Shown here piece after piece: positions 53,037 through 60,975 of a stretch of 64,000 nucleotides of DNA. Origin of the DNA: Bifidobacterium moukalabense DSM 27321. Its GTDB lineage: Bacteria > Actinomycetota > Actinomycetes > Actinomycetales > Bifidobacteriaceae. Below the pieces are notes generated by a model. That model was not told where the DNA came from and searched no databases. It saw only the letters and a list, made by a program, of their open reading frames with translations. Both the position numbers and the translations under genes were made by a program. Every line of letters begins with the position of its first letter. Position 1 is the first letter of the stretch. The DNA lies in contig NZ_AZMV01000002.1 of NCBI RefSeq assembly GCF_000522505.1, positions 124,177 to 188,176 of the forward strand, read 5' to 3'.

Positions 53037-53086
53037 GTGGTGCCGTCCCCGGTACCCCCAGTAGGGGGGCGAGAAAACGGCACCAC
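53037..53086 (-). terminator. Terminator-like hairpin downstream of 4hbD
   Basis: GTGGTGCCGT (53037-53046) pairs with ACGGCACCAC (53077-53086), with an inner CCCCC/GGGGG stem. On the minus strand TTCGGTTTTC follows. It separates the 4-hydroxybutyrate dehydrogenase gene from the riboswitch and tenA. Confidence 0.6.
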
Positions 53087-53145
53087 CTCGAAATCAATCC
53101 GCTTCCGCACACGCTACGGATGCATCGCGCCGCAACCCAAGAGAA

Positions 53146-54285
53146 TCAGTACAGCTCCTTGAAGATCTTGAGCACGCGATCGTAATCGAGCGGCACGAAG
53201 CAGTTCTTCATGAGTCGCTCCTGCGTCTTGATGACGCGGTCGGCGAATTCCGGCAGATCCTGTTCGGTCACGCCGTACTCGTGCAGCGCCTTCTTCGGCA
53301 GCAGCTTGTTGATGAGCGTCTCCAGCTCGTCGTACACGTCGGCCACGTCGCAGCCGAGAATGTCGGCGATGAACTGGTTCATCTTGAGGATCTCGCCTTC
53401 CGGCTTGATCTCCATGTAGTTGCGCAGCACGCCGGTGAACATCGCATAGTTGGATTCGCCGTGCGGCACATGGTATTTGCCGCCCAGCTGGTAGCTCAGC
53501 GCATGCACGGCGGCGCACCCGCCGGTATCGAAGCTGATGCCCGCGTAATCGGAGGCGATCAGGAAGTCGCGCATCAGTTCGTTGCGCTTGGCGCGGCGCT
53601 CCGGCGAGCCGGCAGGGCCGGCTTCGGCGACGGCCTTGTAGCCGGAGATGATCATCTTCATAGCCTCATAGCCGAACATGCGCGTGTATGGCGTGGAGTT
53701 CGGCGAGAGCGTGGATTCCACGGAGTGCACGAGTGCATCGAGCGAGCTGGTGGCGAACACGTGGTCAGGCAGTCCGTAGAGCAGTTCAGGCACGAGCACG
53801 GCGTCGTCGGCGAACATCTCAGGGCTTGCGATTCCGGCCTTGCAACCCAGGCGCGTGCGATTGATGGCCGCGATTTCGGTGACTTCCGAGCCGGTGCCGC
53901 AGGTGGTCGGTACGAGCACGAGGCGTACGGCACGCTTGAAATCGGGCAGATGGTCGATCACGTCGTCGATGGAGGCGCCACCGGCCACCGCCACGACCTT
54001 CGACATGTCCATGACGGCGCCGCCGCCAACCGCCACGATGCGGTCATAGTCGAATTTGCCGGCATCCGCGATGAATTCGTCGATCATCACGTCGGTCGGC
54101 TCCTGCGCGCCGTACTTGTCGACAAGAATCACGTTCGCGCCGTTCGCGTACGGCTCCAGGAACTGCTTGTAGATCACCTCGATGCTGACCAGCAGGTCCT
54201 TCGGTCCGAGTTCGAACGATGCGAAGAACTCCTTGACCGTATCGTAGGTATAGATGTTGTCGGGTCCGACCGTCAACAGTTTCAT
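53146..54285 (-). CDS. 4hbD: Iron-type 4-hydroxybutyrate dehydrogenase
   Basis: A 379-residue iron-containing (group III) alcohol dehydrogenase. From the first residues it tracks clostridial 4-hydroxybutyrate dehydrogenase: MKLLTVGPDNIYTYDTVKEF, DKYGAQEPTDVMID, VGGGAVMDMSK, VPTTCGTGSEVT, ATSSLDALVHSVES, GGKYHVPHGESNY, and an end in KIFKELY. The His and Asp metal ligands of the family lie in the last two of these blocks. It reduces succinate semialdehyde to 4-hydroxybutyrate with NADH. The start at 54285 has AAAGGA 7 bp upstream. It lies 119 bp after gabT on the same strand, supplying a reductive exit from the GABA pathway. Other small aldehydes are possible substrates. Confidence 0.85.
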   Translation of the reverse strand: MKLLTVGPDNIYTYDTVKEFFASFELGPKDLLVSIEVIYKQFLEPYANGANVILVDKYGAQEPTDVMIDEFIADAGKFDYDRIVAVGGGAVMDMSKVVAVAGGASIDDVIDHLPDFKRAVRLVLVPTTCGTGSEVTEIAAINRTRLGCKAGIASPEMFADDAVLVPELLYGLPDHVFATSSLDALVHSVESTLSPNSTPYTRMFGYEAMKMIISGYKAVAEAGPAGSPERRAKRNELMRDFLIASDYAGISFDTGGCAAVHALSYQLGGKYHVPHGESNYAMFTGVLRNYMEIKPEGEILKMNQFIADILGCDVADVYDELETLINKLLPKKALHEYGVTEQDLPEFADRVIKTQERLMKNCFVPLDYDRVLKIFKELY

Positions 54286-54404
54286 GATGCGTCCTTTCAA
54301 AAGGTTGGCTGCAACCGCGCCTGTTCCGGCGATTGCAGCCAACTCTATGCCTGTTTGCTTGAGGATTCGTTACCAACGATTTCGCCGTCGGCAACAATGC
54401 TGCG

Positions 54405-55739
54405 CTACTTGGCGCTTTCCTCGACGATGATCTCCTTGAGCACCGCCAGTGCCTCGTTCAGCTCGTCATCGGTGATGACCAGCGGCGGCAGCAGACGGAT
54501 CACGTTGCCGTTGATGCCGCAGGTCAGCATGATCAGGCCTTCCTGGATGGTGCGCTTGGTGATGCGACCGACCAGCTCCTTGTTCGGCTCCATGGTGCCC
54601 GGCTTGACGAATTCAACGCCGATCATGGCACCGCGGCCACGCACTTCGGCCACCGTCGGCACCTCGCCGACCAGCGGACCGAGTACGGATTCGACGACTT
54701 CACCGATATGTGCGGCCTTTGCCGGCAGATCCTGCTCTTCCATAATGCCGATTGCCGCAAGAGAAGCGGCGCAGGAAACCGGGTTACCGCCGTAGGTGCC
54801 GCCGATGCCGCCGGGCTGCACGGCGTCCATGATTTCGGCGCGACCGGTCACGGCTGCGAGCGGCATGCCGCCACCGAGAGCCTTGGCGGTGGTGATCAGG
54901 TCGGGAACGACGCCGTCGTACTCGCAGGCGAACCACTTGCCGGAGCGGCAGAAGCCGGCCTGAATTTCGTCGGAGATATACAGCACGTCATGCACGTGGG
55001 CCCATTCGGCCAGGCCGGACAGGAAGCCTTCGGCCGGCACGATGAAGCCGCCTTCGCCCTGAATCGGTTCGGCGATCACGGCGGCCACGTTGGCGGAGCC
55101 GACCAGCAGCTCGATCTTGGCGGCGGCGGCCTTCGCTGCGGCCGCACCGTCCGCACCGAAATCGTCGCGCAGCGGATAGGAGAACGGTACGCGGAAGACG
55201 TCCGGAGCGAATGCGCCGAAGCCCTGCTTGTACGGCATGGACTTGGTGGTCATGGCCATGGTCAGGTTGGTGCGGCCGTGGAACGCGTTCTCCATCACCA
55301 CGATGGCGGAACGGCCGGTGTACTTGCGGGCGATCTTGATGGCGTTCTCAACGGCTTCGGCGCCGGAGTTGACCAGCACGCTCTTCTTGGCGAAGTCGCC
55401 CGGCGTATGTTCGGCAAGCTTCTTGCACACTTCGACGTAGTTGGCGTACGGAGTGGTGGCGAAGTTGGTGTGGGTGAGCTTGGCCACTTCCTCCTGCACG
55501 GCCGCGACGACTTCCGGCGCGCAGTTGCCGACGCCGGTCACGGCGATGCCGGAAGCGAGATCGATGAAACGGTTGCCGTCCACGTCGGTGATGGTGGAGC
55601 CGCTTGCGGTTTCGGCGAACACCGGCATGCCCTGGCCGACGCCGGCACTGACATAGCGGTGATGCTCCTCCTCCAACGCCTGCGACTTCGGGCCCGGAAT
55701 GGCGGTGACGATGTTACGTGCGACCTGTGGGACTGACAT
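54405..55739 (-). CDS. gabT: 4-aminobutyrate aminotransferase
   Basis: A 444-residue class III aminotransferase (PLP fold type I) that converts GABA and 2-oxoglutarate to succinate semialdehyde and glutamate. The PLP lysine is Lys286 in TTAKALGGGMPLAAV and the pyridine-nitrogen aspartate is Asp257 in YISDEIQAG. NSGAEAVENAIKIAR (124-138) and EPIQGEGGFI are family signatures. The N-terminus (NIVTAIPGPKSQAL) is that of GabT, not of ornithine aminotransferase. It lies 69 bp downstream of the PuuP-like importer gene and upstream of 4hbD. A side activity on putrescine would give the missing first step if the operon handles putrescine. Confidence 0.94.
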   Translation of the reverse strand: MSVPQVARNIVTAIPGPKSQALEEEHHRYVSAGVGQGMPVFAETASGSTITDVDGNRFIDLASGIAVTGVGNCAPEVVAAVQEEVAKLTHTNFATTPYANYVEVCKKLAEHTPGDFAKKSVLVNSGAEAVENAIKIARKYTGRSAIVVMENAFHGRTNLTMAMTTKSMPYKQGFGAFAPDVFRVPFSYPLRDDFGADGAAAAKAAAAKIELLVGSANVAAVIAEPIQGEGGFIVPAEGFLSGLAEWAHVHDVLYISDEIQAGFCRSGKWFACEYDGVVPDLITTAKALGGGMPLAAVTGRAEIMDAVQPGGIGGTYGGNPVSCAASLAAIGIMEEQDLPAKAAHIGEVVESVLGPLVGEVPTVAEVRGRGAMIGVEFVKPGTMEPNKELVGRITKRTIQEGLIMLTCGINGNVIRLLPPLVITDDELNEALAVLKEIIVEESAK

Positions 55740-55808
55740 GATCTTTTTCCTTTCCTTATGGATAAAGTTCTTTATGATTGTTTAACTATTGGTTGCCGCA
55801 TCTCACTG

Positions 55809-57203
55809 TCAGGCATTGCCATATTCCGGAGGATTACGCCGAAAGCCCTTGGTCAGCACAGCAAGGATGATGATTCCGATGGTCAGCCAGGAAATTCCCA
55901 ACACCACCGCGTGCATATCTAGATGGACCAACAGATAGATGCAGCATGCTGCACCGATCAGCGGAGCGACGATATTGAGCAGTGCACCGCCGCGGAACCG
56001 TTCGCGACGTTCGTCTTCACCGGCACGGACATATGAGCACACCACGCAGACGTTGACCATGGTGAATGCGATGAACGCGCCGAAATTCACGAAGGATGTG
56101 GATGTGGCCACATCAAGGAAGGTTGCGATCAAACCCACCACGGCTACAAGCAGAATGCTGAATACCGGAGTGTCGAAGCGCTTTCCGAGCTTGCCGAAGA
56201 TACGCTTCGGAAGCACTCCGTCGCGACCCATCACATACAGCAGTCGCGATGCGGAAGCCTGGGTGGCGATGCCGGACGTGAACTGTCCAAAGCACAGGCC
56301 TGCAATGAACACCGCGGTGAAGAGGTTGCCGCCAACCTGTGCGGCGATCTCATACGCGGCGGAAGACTCATCGGCGAATACGAATCCAGGGTGGACCAAC
56401 TGCGTGGTGTATGCGATTGCGATGAAGATAAGGCCTCCGATCAGGGCGACCAGCATGATTGCACGCGGAATCGTATGCTCCGGATCGCGGGTTTCCTCAC
56501 TTAACGTCGTAACGGCATCGAAACCAAGGAACGAGTAAGCGGCAATGGCGGCACCGGCGACGACGGCCGACAGCGAGGAGCCCTCACCCACGAAAGGCGT
56601 GATCGAAAACAGCGTGCCTTCGCCAGTTCCGCCGAGAACGGAACGAATGGACAGCACCATGAACACAACGATGACCAAAGCCTGGAAGAACATCAACGCA
56701 TAGTTGATTTTATCGGCGACATTCAAACCGATGATGTTGATGGCAGTGGTAAGAACGATGAACCCCAGAACCCACACCCAGATCGGCACTGCGGGGAACT
56801 GTGCGTTGAGGTACGAGGCCCCGATCAGCCACACCACCATGGGCAGGAACATGTAATCCAACAGCATGGCCCAACCCACAAGGAATCCGAGCTTACGGCT
56901 GATGGACTTGCCGACATATGTGTAGGCGCTGCCTGCCTGCGGATGAAGCACAGCCATACGACCATAGCTGCCAGCCGTGAACATCATGGCAATGGTGGCT
57001 ACAAGATACGCCGTCGGCGCCGCACCATGCGAGGCAGCGGCAATGACGCCGAATGTTCCCAAGGCAATAATCGGGGTCATGTAGGCCAAACCGAAGAGCA
57101 CCACGGAGCGCAAGCCCATGGTCCGTTTGAGTTCAGGTTCGGCAACGGTTTCCGACATCTGCGTCGGGCGGGTTGCGTTGCCTTCGAGTGTCTGTGCTGT
57201 CAT
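55809..57203 (-). CDS. puuP: APC-family putrescine/GABA importer (PuuP-like)
   Basis: A 464-residue amino acid-polyamine-organocation transporter with 12 predicted helices. It resembles E. coli PuuP closely in several blocks: GLAYMTPIIALGTFGVI at helix 1, GSAYTYVGKSISRKLGFLVG, LLDYMFLPM, YSFLGFDAVTTLSEETRDP and ASASRLLYVMGRDGVLP. PuuP imports putrescine by proton symport; GabP-type GABA permeases are more distant. The start at 57203 has AAAGGA upstream; the longer in-frame start at 57245 is less likely. It lies between the nitrilase-family gene (66 bp) and gabT, all leftward. Substrate could be putrescine, GABA or both. Confidence 0.9.
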   Translation of the reverse strand: MTAQTLEGNATRPTQMSETVAEPELKRTMGLRSVVLFGLAYMTPIIALGTFGVIAAASHGAAPTAYLVATIAMMFTAGSYGRMAVLHPQAGSAYTYVGKSISRKLGFLVGWAMLLDYMFLPMVVWLIGASYLNAQFPAVPIWVWVLGFIVLTTAINIIGLNVADKINYALMFFQALVIVVFMVLSIRSVLGGTGEGTLFSITPFVGEGSSLSAVVAGAAIAAYSFLGFDAVTTLSEETRDPEHTIPRAIMLVALIGGLIFIAIAYTTQLVHPGFVFADESSAAYEIAAQVGGNLFTAVFIAGLCFGQFTSGIATQASASRLLYVMGRDGVLPKRIFGKLGKRFDTPVFSILLVAVVGLIATFLDVATSTSFVNFGAFIAFTMVNVCVVCSYVRAGEDERRERFRGGALLNIVAPLIGAACCIYLLVHLDMHAVVLGISWLTIGIIILAVLTKGFRRNPPEYGNA

Positions 57204-57269
57204 ATCTTTCCTTTCAAAGCGCTGCCTGCATTGGCGCCCATTCACTGCAATGCCTGTTCGGGATTGGGA

Positions 57270-58160
57270 CTACCCCTGTATGTGCCATCGGTCTGAATCT
57301 ATTGATCCCTGGTAAAGAGGCAGGGGAACCGGAGCATCGCCCGGACGGAATTGCTCCCACATTTTGTTGCTGCCAGCGGTTCCGTCGCCGCGCACCGCCG
57401 AGACTCTCTGCAAGTCGACTGTGACGACCATCACACGCTCTTCGGCGTTATCGGTCCGGGCGATGACCTCGCCCTCTGGATCCACCAACAGCGATTGCCC
57501 TGCACCTTGCGGCGCCGGAGCATTCAGGCTGGCCACGAAAATCTGATTGACGATTGCGTTGGCCTGTGCCAGCACCAGTTCCTGCTTTCTGTCAGGAGTG
57601 GTTGTGAAAACAGGATTGACGATGAGGTCCGCTCCGAGCCAGGAGATCTGACGACTGATCTCCGGGAACCAGGCGTCATAGCAAATCATGATGCCCACAC
57701 GTCCTTTCCCGGGAATGTCGAAAACCGTAAAGGAATTGCCGGGGGTATACCGCTCGAATGGACGCCAGGGGCAGATCTTTCGGTATGAGGCAATCAATTC
57801 GCCTTCGGGAGAGAACACCGGAGCCGTGTTGAAGATGCCACCCTCGGCATTTCGTTCCGGAATGGTTCCGGGAATCAGCCAAATTCCAAGCTCCTTGGCG
57901 AGATGGCCGAAATTGTCCATGAGTTCGTCATGCATATCGCTGGCTGCGTCGCATTGGGCGAGGTAAGCATGTTCCTCGTCTAGATCCCCGGTGCCGAAAA
58001 GATGCATTTCAGGGAAAACGATCAACTCGGGTTTATTGTCGTTTTCATCGCGAAGGGAGGCGATATGACGAACATCGTCCGCGAAAACACTGAACGGCTC
58101 GCCGATGGCGAGCTGGCTCTTCTGTGCCATGGCGATGGTGAGCGCGCTTTGTCTGGTCAT
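57270..58160 (-). CDS. Nitrilase-superfamily amidohydrolase (C-N hydrolase)
   Basis: A 296-residue carbon-nitrogen hydrolase with the Glu-Lys-Cys triad intact: Glu51 in VFPEMHLFG, Lys128 in YRKICPWRPFERYTPG and Cys160 in GIMICYDAWFPE. It hydrolyses a C-N bond in a small amide. Candidates in this context are N-carbamoylputrescine, 4-guanidinobutyramide or another omega-amide whose product enters the GABA route; the sequence alone does not decide. AGGAG lies 5 bp before the ATG. It is the first gene of the leftward cluster that continues with puuP, gabT and 4hbD, and is divergent from the PucR regulator. Confidence 0.88.
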   Translation of the reverse strand: MTRQSALTIAMAQKSQLAIGEPFSVFADDVRHIASLRDENDNKPELIVFPEMHLFGTGDLDEEHAYLAQCDAASDMHDELMDNFGHLAKELGIWLIPGTIPERNAEGGIFNTAPVFSPEGELIASYRKICPWRPFERYTPGNSFTVFDIPGKGRVGIMICYDAWFPEISRQISWLGADLIVNPVFTTTPDRKQELVLAQANAIVNQIFVASLNAPAPQGAGQSLLVDPEGEVIARTDNAEERVMVVTVDLQRVSAVRGDGTAGSNKMWEQFRPGDAPVPLPLYQGSIDSDRWHIQG

Positions 58161-58238
58161 TCATGCTCCTTCCGTTTCGCTTGAGGTGTCGTTGACTATC
58201 AAGATAGAAATCCGGAAAAGCAAAAGTTATGGACGAGT

Positions 58239-58256
58239 TGTCGAAAATAATGTCGA
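58239..58256. promoter_or_regulatory. Direct repeat in the nitrilase/pucR divergent promoter region
   Basis: TGTCGA occurs at 58239-58244 and 58251-58256, a 12-bp period, in the 147-bp region between the divergent genes, just before a -10-like TATAAA (58274-58279) for the pucR-type gene. It is a possible regulator site on weak evidence. Confidence 0.25.
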
Positions 58257-58307
58257 TATGTGGCCGATCTTTCTATAAACGCATGCGCAAACACCTACCA
58301 TGTACGT

Positions 58308-59942
58308 ATGGCAATCACAGTCAACATTTTGCTGGAGCAACGTTCCTTAAATCTTTCCCTGGCCGTGGAAGGGGACAAGGAGACACTGGATATGCCTATC
58401 TCGTGGGTCCATTTTTCGGAATCTCCAGACCCCACTCCATATCTCGAAGGCGGAGAGGTGCTTCTTACCACCGGTCTGGTAATGCCCAAAGACCAGCCAG
58501 ACGAGATACACCGCTCATTCGCTTCACGACTCATCGATGCCGGGGTACGTGGCATCGGATTTGGCATTGGCGTGCAACACGATTCCATTCCCCAATGGTT
58601 GGTGTATCAATGCGAGGCGACCGGCCTGGCATTGTTCAGCGTTCCGCTCAAAACCCCGTTCATTGCCATTTCCAAGACAATTGCCCGCGGCATTTCCGAC
58701 GACACCCACCAGAACTTCGCCCGTATGTACAGCAACCAGCAAAGGCTCATGCGCAGCGTCAAGTCACTTGATCCGGTCAGCACCATAGTTTCCCGGTTAG
58801 CCGAACTCATCGGCGGATGGGTCGCCCTGCTCAACCCGGTGGGAAGCATCATTTCATCCTCCCACCATGTTCTACCGGTCGAGGTAGGCGCTCTGGGAGA
58901 TGCGCTGGCCTTCAGCGTGCTGGGCGAAGCGAAGTTCACCGTGGCAAAAGGGTACGATATCGCAATTTTCCATGTCGCCTCACCAACAAAACAAACACTC
59001 GGGTACCTCGTTGCCGGACGAAAGGGCGAAAAAGGCACAATAGACCACCCACTCGTCGCCGAAGCCGCGTCGCTGCTTTCCTTAGCCGTCAATGGCACCG
59101 CTGATTCCAACCGATCCCTCAATCATCTTCGTTCCACGATGACCCGGCTGTGTCTGGAAGGCGAATCGCAATCGGTGCGCCGTTTTGCGGATGACGTGTG
59201 GAGCGGACTGCCGGTGCAGCCGTTGGTCGCGCTGCGCATTATCGGCCAGCAGGACGCGCTGGAGGATGCCGGCCGACTGTTCGAACCGTTCCGACGTACG
59301 GTGGCGAAGAACGACAATCGTGTGGTGTTTGGCATTGTGGACGGCGATATGTGGGCGATCGTATCGCAATCGAATGCGGCGATGTGGACACAGCAGCTGA
59401 CCCGTACGGGCAGGCTGACCGTGGGCCAATCCTCAGGTGTGACCTGGATCGATATGCCCCGTGCGCGGCATGAGGCATATCAGGCAGGTGCGGAGGCACT
59501 GACCAGCGGCAAGGCGCTGGTACAGTACGGCAGCGGTGAAGGCGGTGCGACATTGGAGGGCGTGGTGGAGCCGTCACTGATGCGCGCATTCGCGGATCTG
59601 AAGCTCGCGCCGATCGCAAATCTCATATTCGACCTGTCAACCGGACCGCATACCAAGGCGGGGAAACCAAGGCAGGCGGGAACCGCGAAAACATCGGAAT
59701 CGCAGATCGCCAAAGTGGATTCCGGCACCCAGGTACGTGCCATCGACGTGCTGTGGGCATGGCTGCAAAGCCGTGGCAGAGCCGAGGAAGCCGCGCGGAT
59801 GGCCGGCATGCACCGGCATACGCTGACCAAATATCTGGGTGTCATCGGCAAAGAGCTGGGCGTCGATCTGAACGATCCGGGCACCACCGCGGAACTGTGG
59901 TATGCATGCCGGTTCTCCCGATTCGGCAGCACACTGAAATAG
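58308..59942 (+). CDS. PucR-family transcriptional regulator of the GABA cluster
   Basis: A 544-residue PucR/CdaR-type regulator. The N-terminal PucR ligand domain (about 10-130) shows GGEVLLTTGLVMPKD and FASRLIDAGVRGIGFGIG. A central sensor region (about 150-270) follows. The C-terminal helix-turn-helix reads SRGRAEEAARMAGMHRHTLT and lies within YLGVIGKELGVDLNDP.... In Corynebacterium a PucR-type protein (GabR) activates gabTDP in response to GABA. By that precedent and position it should control the divergent nitrilase-puuP-gabT-4hbD genes. The start at 58308 lacks a clear ribosome site; a short leader from TATAAA (58274) fits. Confidence 0.9.
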   Translation: MAITVNILLEQRSLNLSLAVEGDKETLDMPISWVHFSESPDPTPYLEGGEVLLTTGLVMPKDQPDEIHRSFASRLIDAGVRGIGFGIGVQHDSIPQWLVYQCEATGLALFSVPLKTPFIAISKTIARGISDDTHQNFARMYSNQQRLMRSVKSLDPVSTIVSRLAELIGGWVALLNPVGSIISSSHHVLPVEVGALGDALAFSVLGEAKFTVAKGYDIAIFHVASPTKQTLGYLVAGRKGEKGTIDHPLVAEAASLLSLAVNGTADSNRSLNHLRSTMTRLCLEGESQSVRRFADDVWSGLPVQPLVALRIIGQQDALEDAGRLFEPFRRTVAKNDNRVVFGIVDGDMWAIVSQSNAAMWTQQLTRTGRLTVGQSSGVTWIDMPRARHEAYQAGAEALTSGKALVQYGSGEGGATLEGVVEPSLMRAFADLKLAPIANLIFDLSTGPHTKAGKPRQAGTAKTSESQIAKVDSGTQVRAIDVLWAWLQSRGRAEEAARMAGMHRHTLTKYLGVIGKELGVDLNDPGTTAELWYACRFSRFGSTLK

Positions 59943-59984
59943 CCGGGCAGTCGGTGGGTACCAGCAGTCAGCCAGCACCAACAG

Positions 59985-60941
59985 TCAGCGGATCGGCACT
60001 TCCTCCAGGCCGTCGACTTCAGTTTCGAAGGCGTAGTAGGCGCCGATCAGGCCGGCATTGTTGGTGTGGCGGCAACGCTTTACGGACGTGCGGAAGGAGT
60101 CCCATGCCGGAATCCTGTCGAGCGCCGCGTTGACCAGCGGCAAAAGCTGCTGCTCACGACAGATGCCGCCGCCGAGCAGCACACATTCGGGATCGGCGAC
60201 CGCAGTAATGTTGAACACAGCGATGGCAAGATAGTCAACCCACTTATCCACGATTTTGCACACATGCGGGTCATCCAGCTTGTGGAACAACGTCGTCGGC
60301 ACGATGGATCCAGAAGGCACATCCAATTCCTCCGCATAGTTTTCGGCCAGCACAATAGTCGACAGATAGTTCTGTAGGGTCTGAAATCCTCCGTTTTCGT
60401 AATTCGGAATCATCATGCCAAGTTCGCCGGCGCGCCAATCCTTGCCACGACGGATTTTGCCATCAAGGAACAAGGCACCACCGACGCCGGTATCAATGGT
60501 AATCAGCGCGAAATCATCCAGCTTGACGGCATTGCCATTGAGTTTCTCCGCCATCGCAGCACAATTCGCATCGTTCTCCATCCATGTCGGTACCGGATCA
60601 TCCAGATACTTCTGCAGCTCTTTACCAATCTCGTGCTTGTACAGCATGCCAAGCGCACCAGCGGTGACGGCCAGCTGCCTGTCAATATCGATGAATCCGG
60701 GCACGCTCATGGCGATGCCGTCAAGCGGGAAGCGTTGGTTGTTGGCGATGTGCGCGAGCGCCTGATAGAAGGATTCCACACTGTCCACCGGCGTCGCGAT
60801 GGTGCCGGGGATGCCCATTCGTCCGTCTTCGAAAACAACATATCGCGTGAAGAACGTGCCGATTTCGAATGCCAGGATACGCTTCTTCGCCGTCATATCG
60901 TCATCTAACCCGTCTTGATTCGCCCGATGATGCTTCTTCAT
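59985..60941 (-). CDS. ROK-family sugar kinase
   Basis: A 318-residue ROK protein without a DNA-binding domain, so a sugar kinase rather than a repressor. The N-terminal phosphate motif is FEIGTFFTRYVVF. The sugar-site block reads WMENDANCAAMAE and the second phosphate motif ITIDTGVGGALFLDG. The zinc-binding CxCGxxGC motif of most ROK kinases is absent; the region after GELGMMIPNYENGG has no cysteines. The start is ambiguous: 60941 keeps a basic lead of 15 residues, 60896 begins at the conserved core. It is the third gene of a leftward operon after a GH43 and a GH42 gene, which suggests phosphorylation of the released monosaccharide (galactose or another hexose). Confidence 0.85.
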   Translation of the reverse strand: MKKHHRANQDGLDDDMTAKKRILAFEIGTFFTRYVVFEDGRMGIPGTIATPVDSVESFYQALAHIANNQRFPLDGIAMSVPGFIDIDRQLAVTAGALGMLYKHEIGKELQKYLDDPVPTWMENDANCAAMAEKLNGNAVKLDDFALITIDTGVGGALFLDGKIRRGKDWRAGELGMMIPNYENGGFQTLQNYLSTIVLAENYAEELDVPSGSIVPTTLFHKLDDPHVCKIVDKWVDYLAIAVFNITAVADPECVLLGGGICREQQLLPLVNAALDRIPAWDSFRTSVKRCRHTNNAGLIGAYYAFETEVDGLEEVPIR

Positions 60942-60975
60942 TGTAGAACTATCCCCGACACTCGTGCACACCCAT

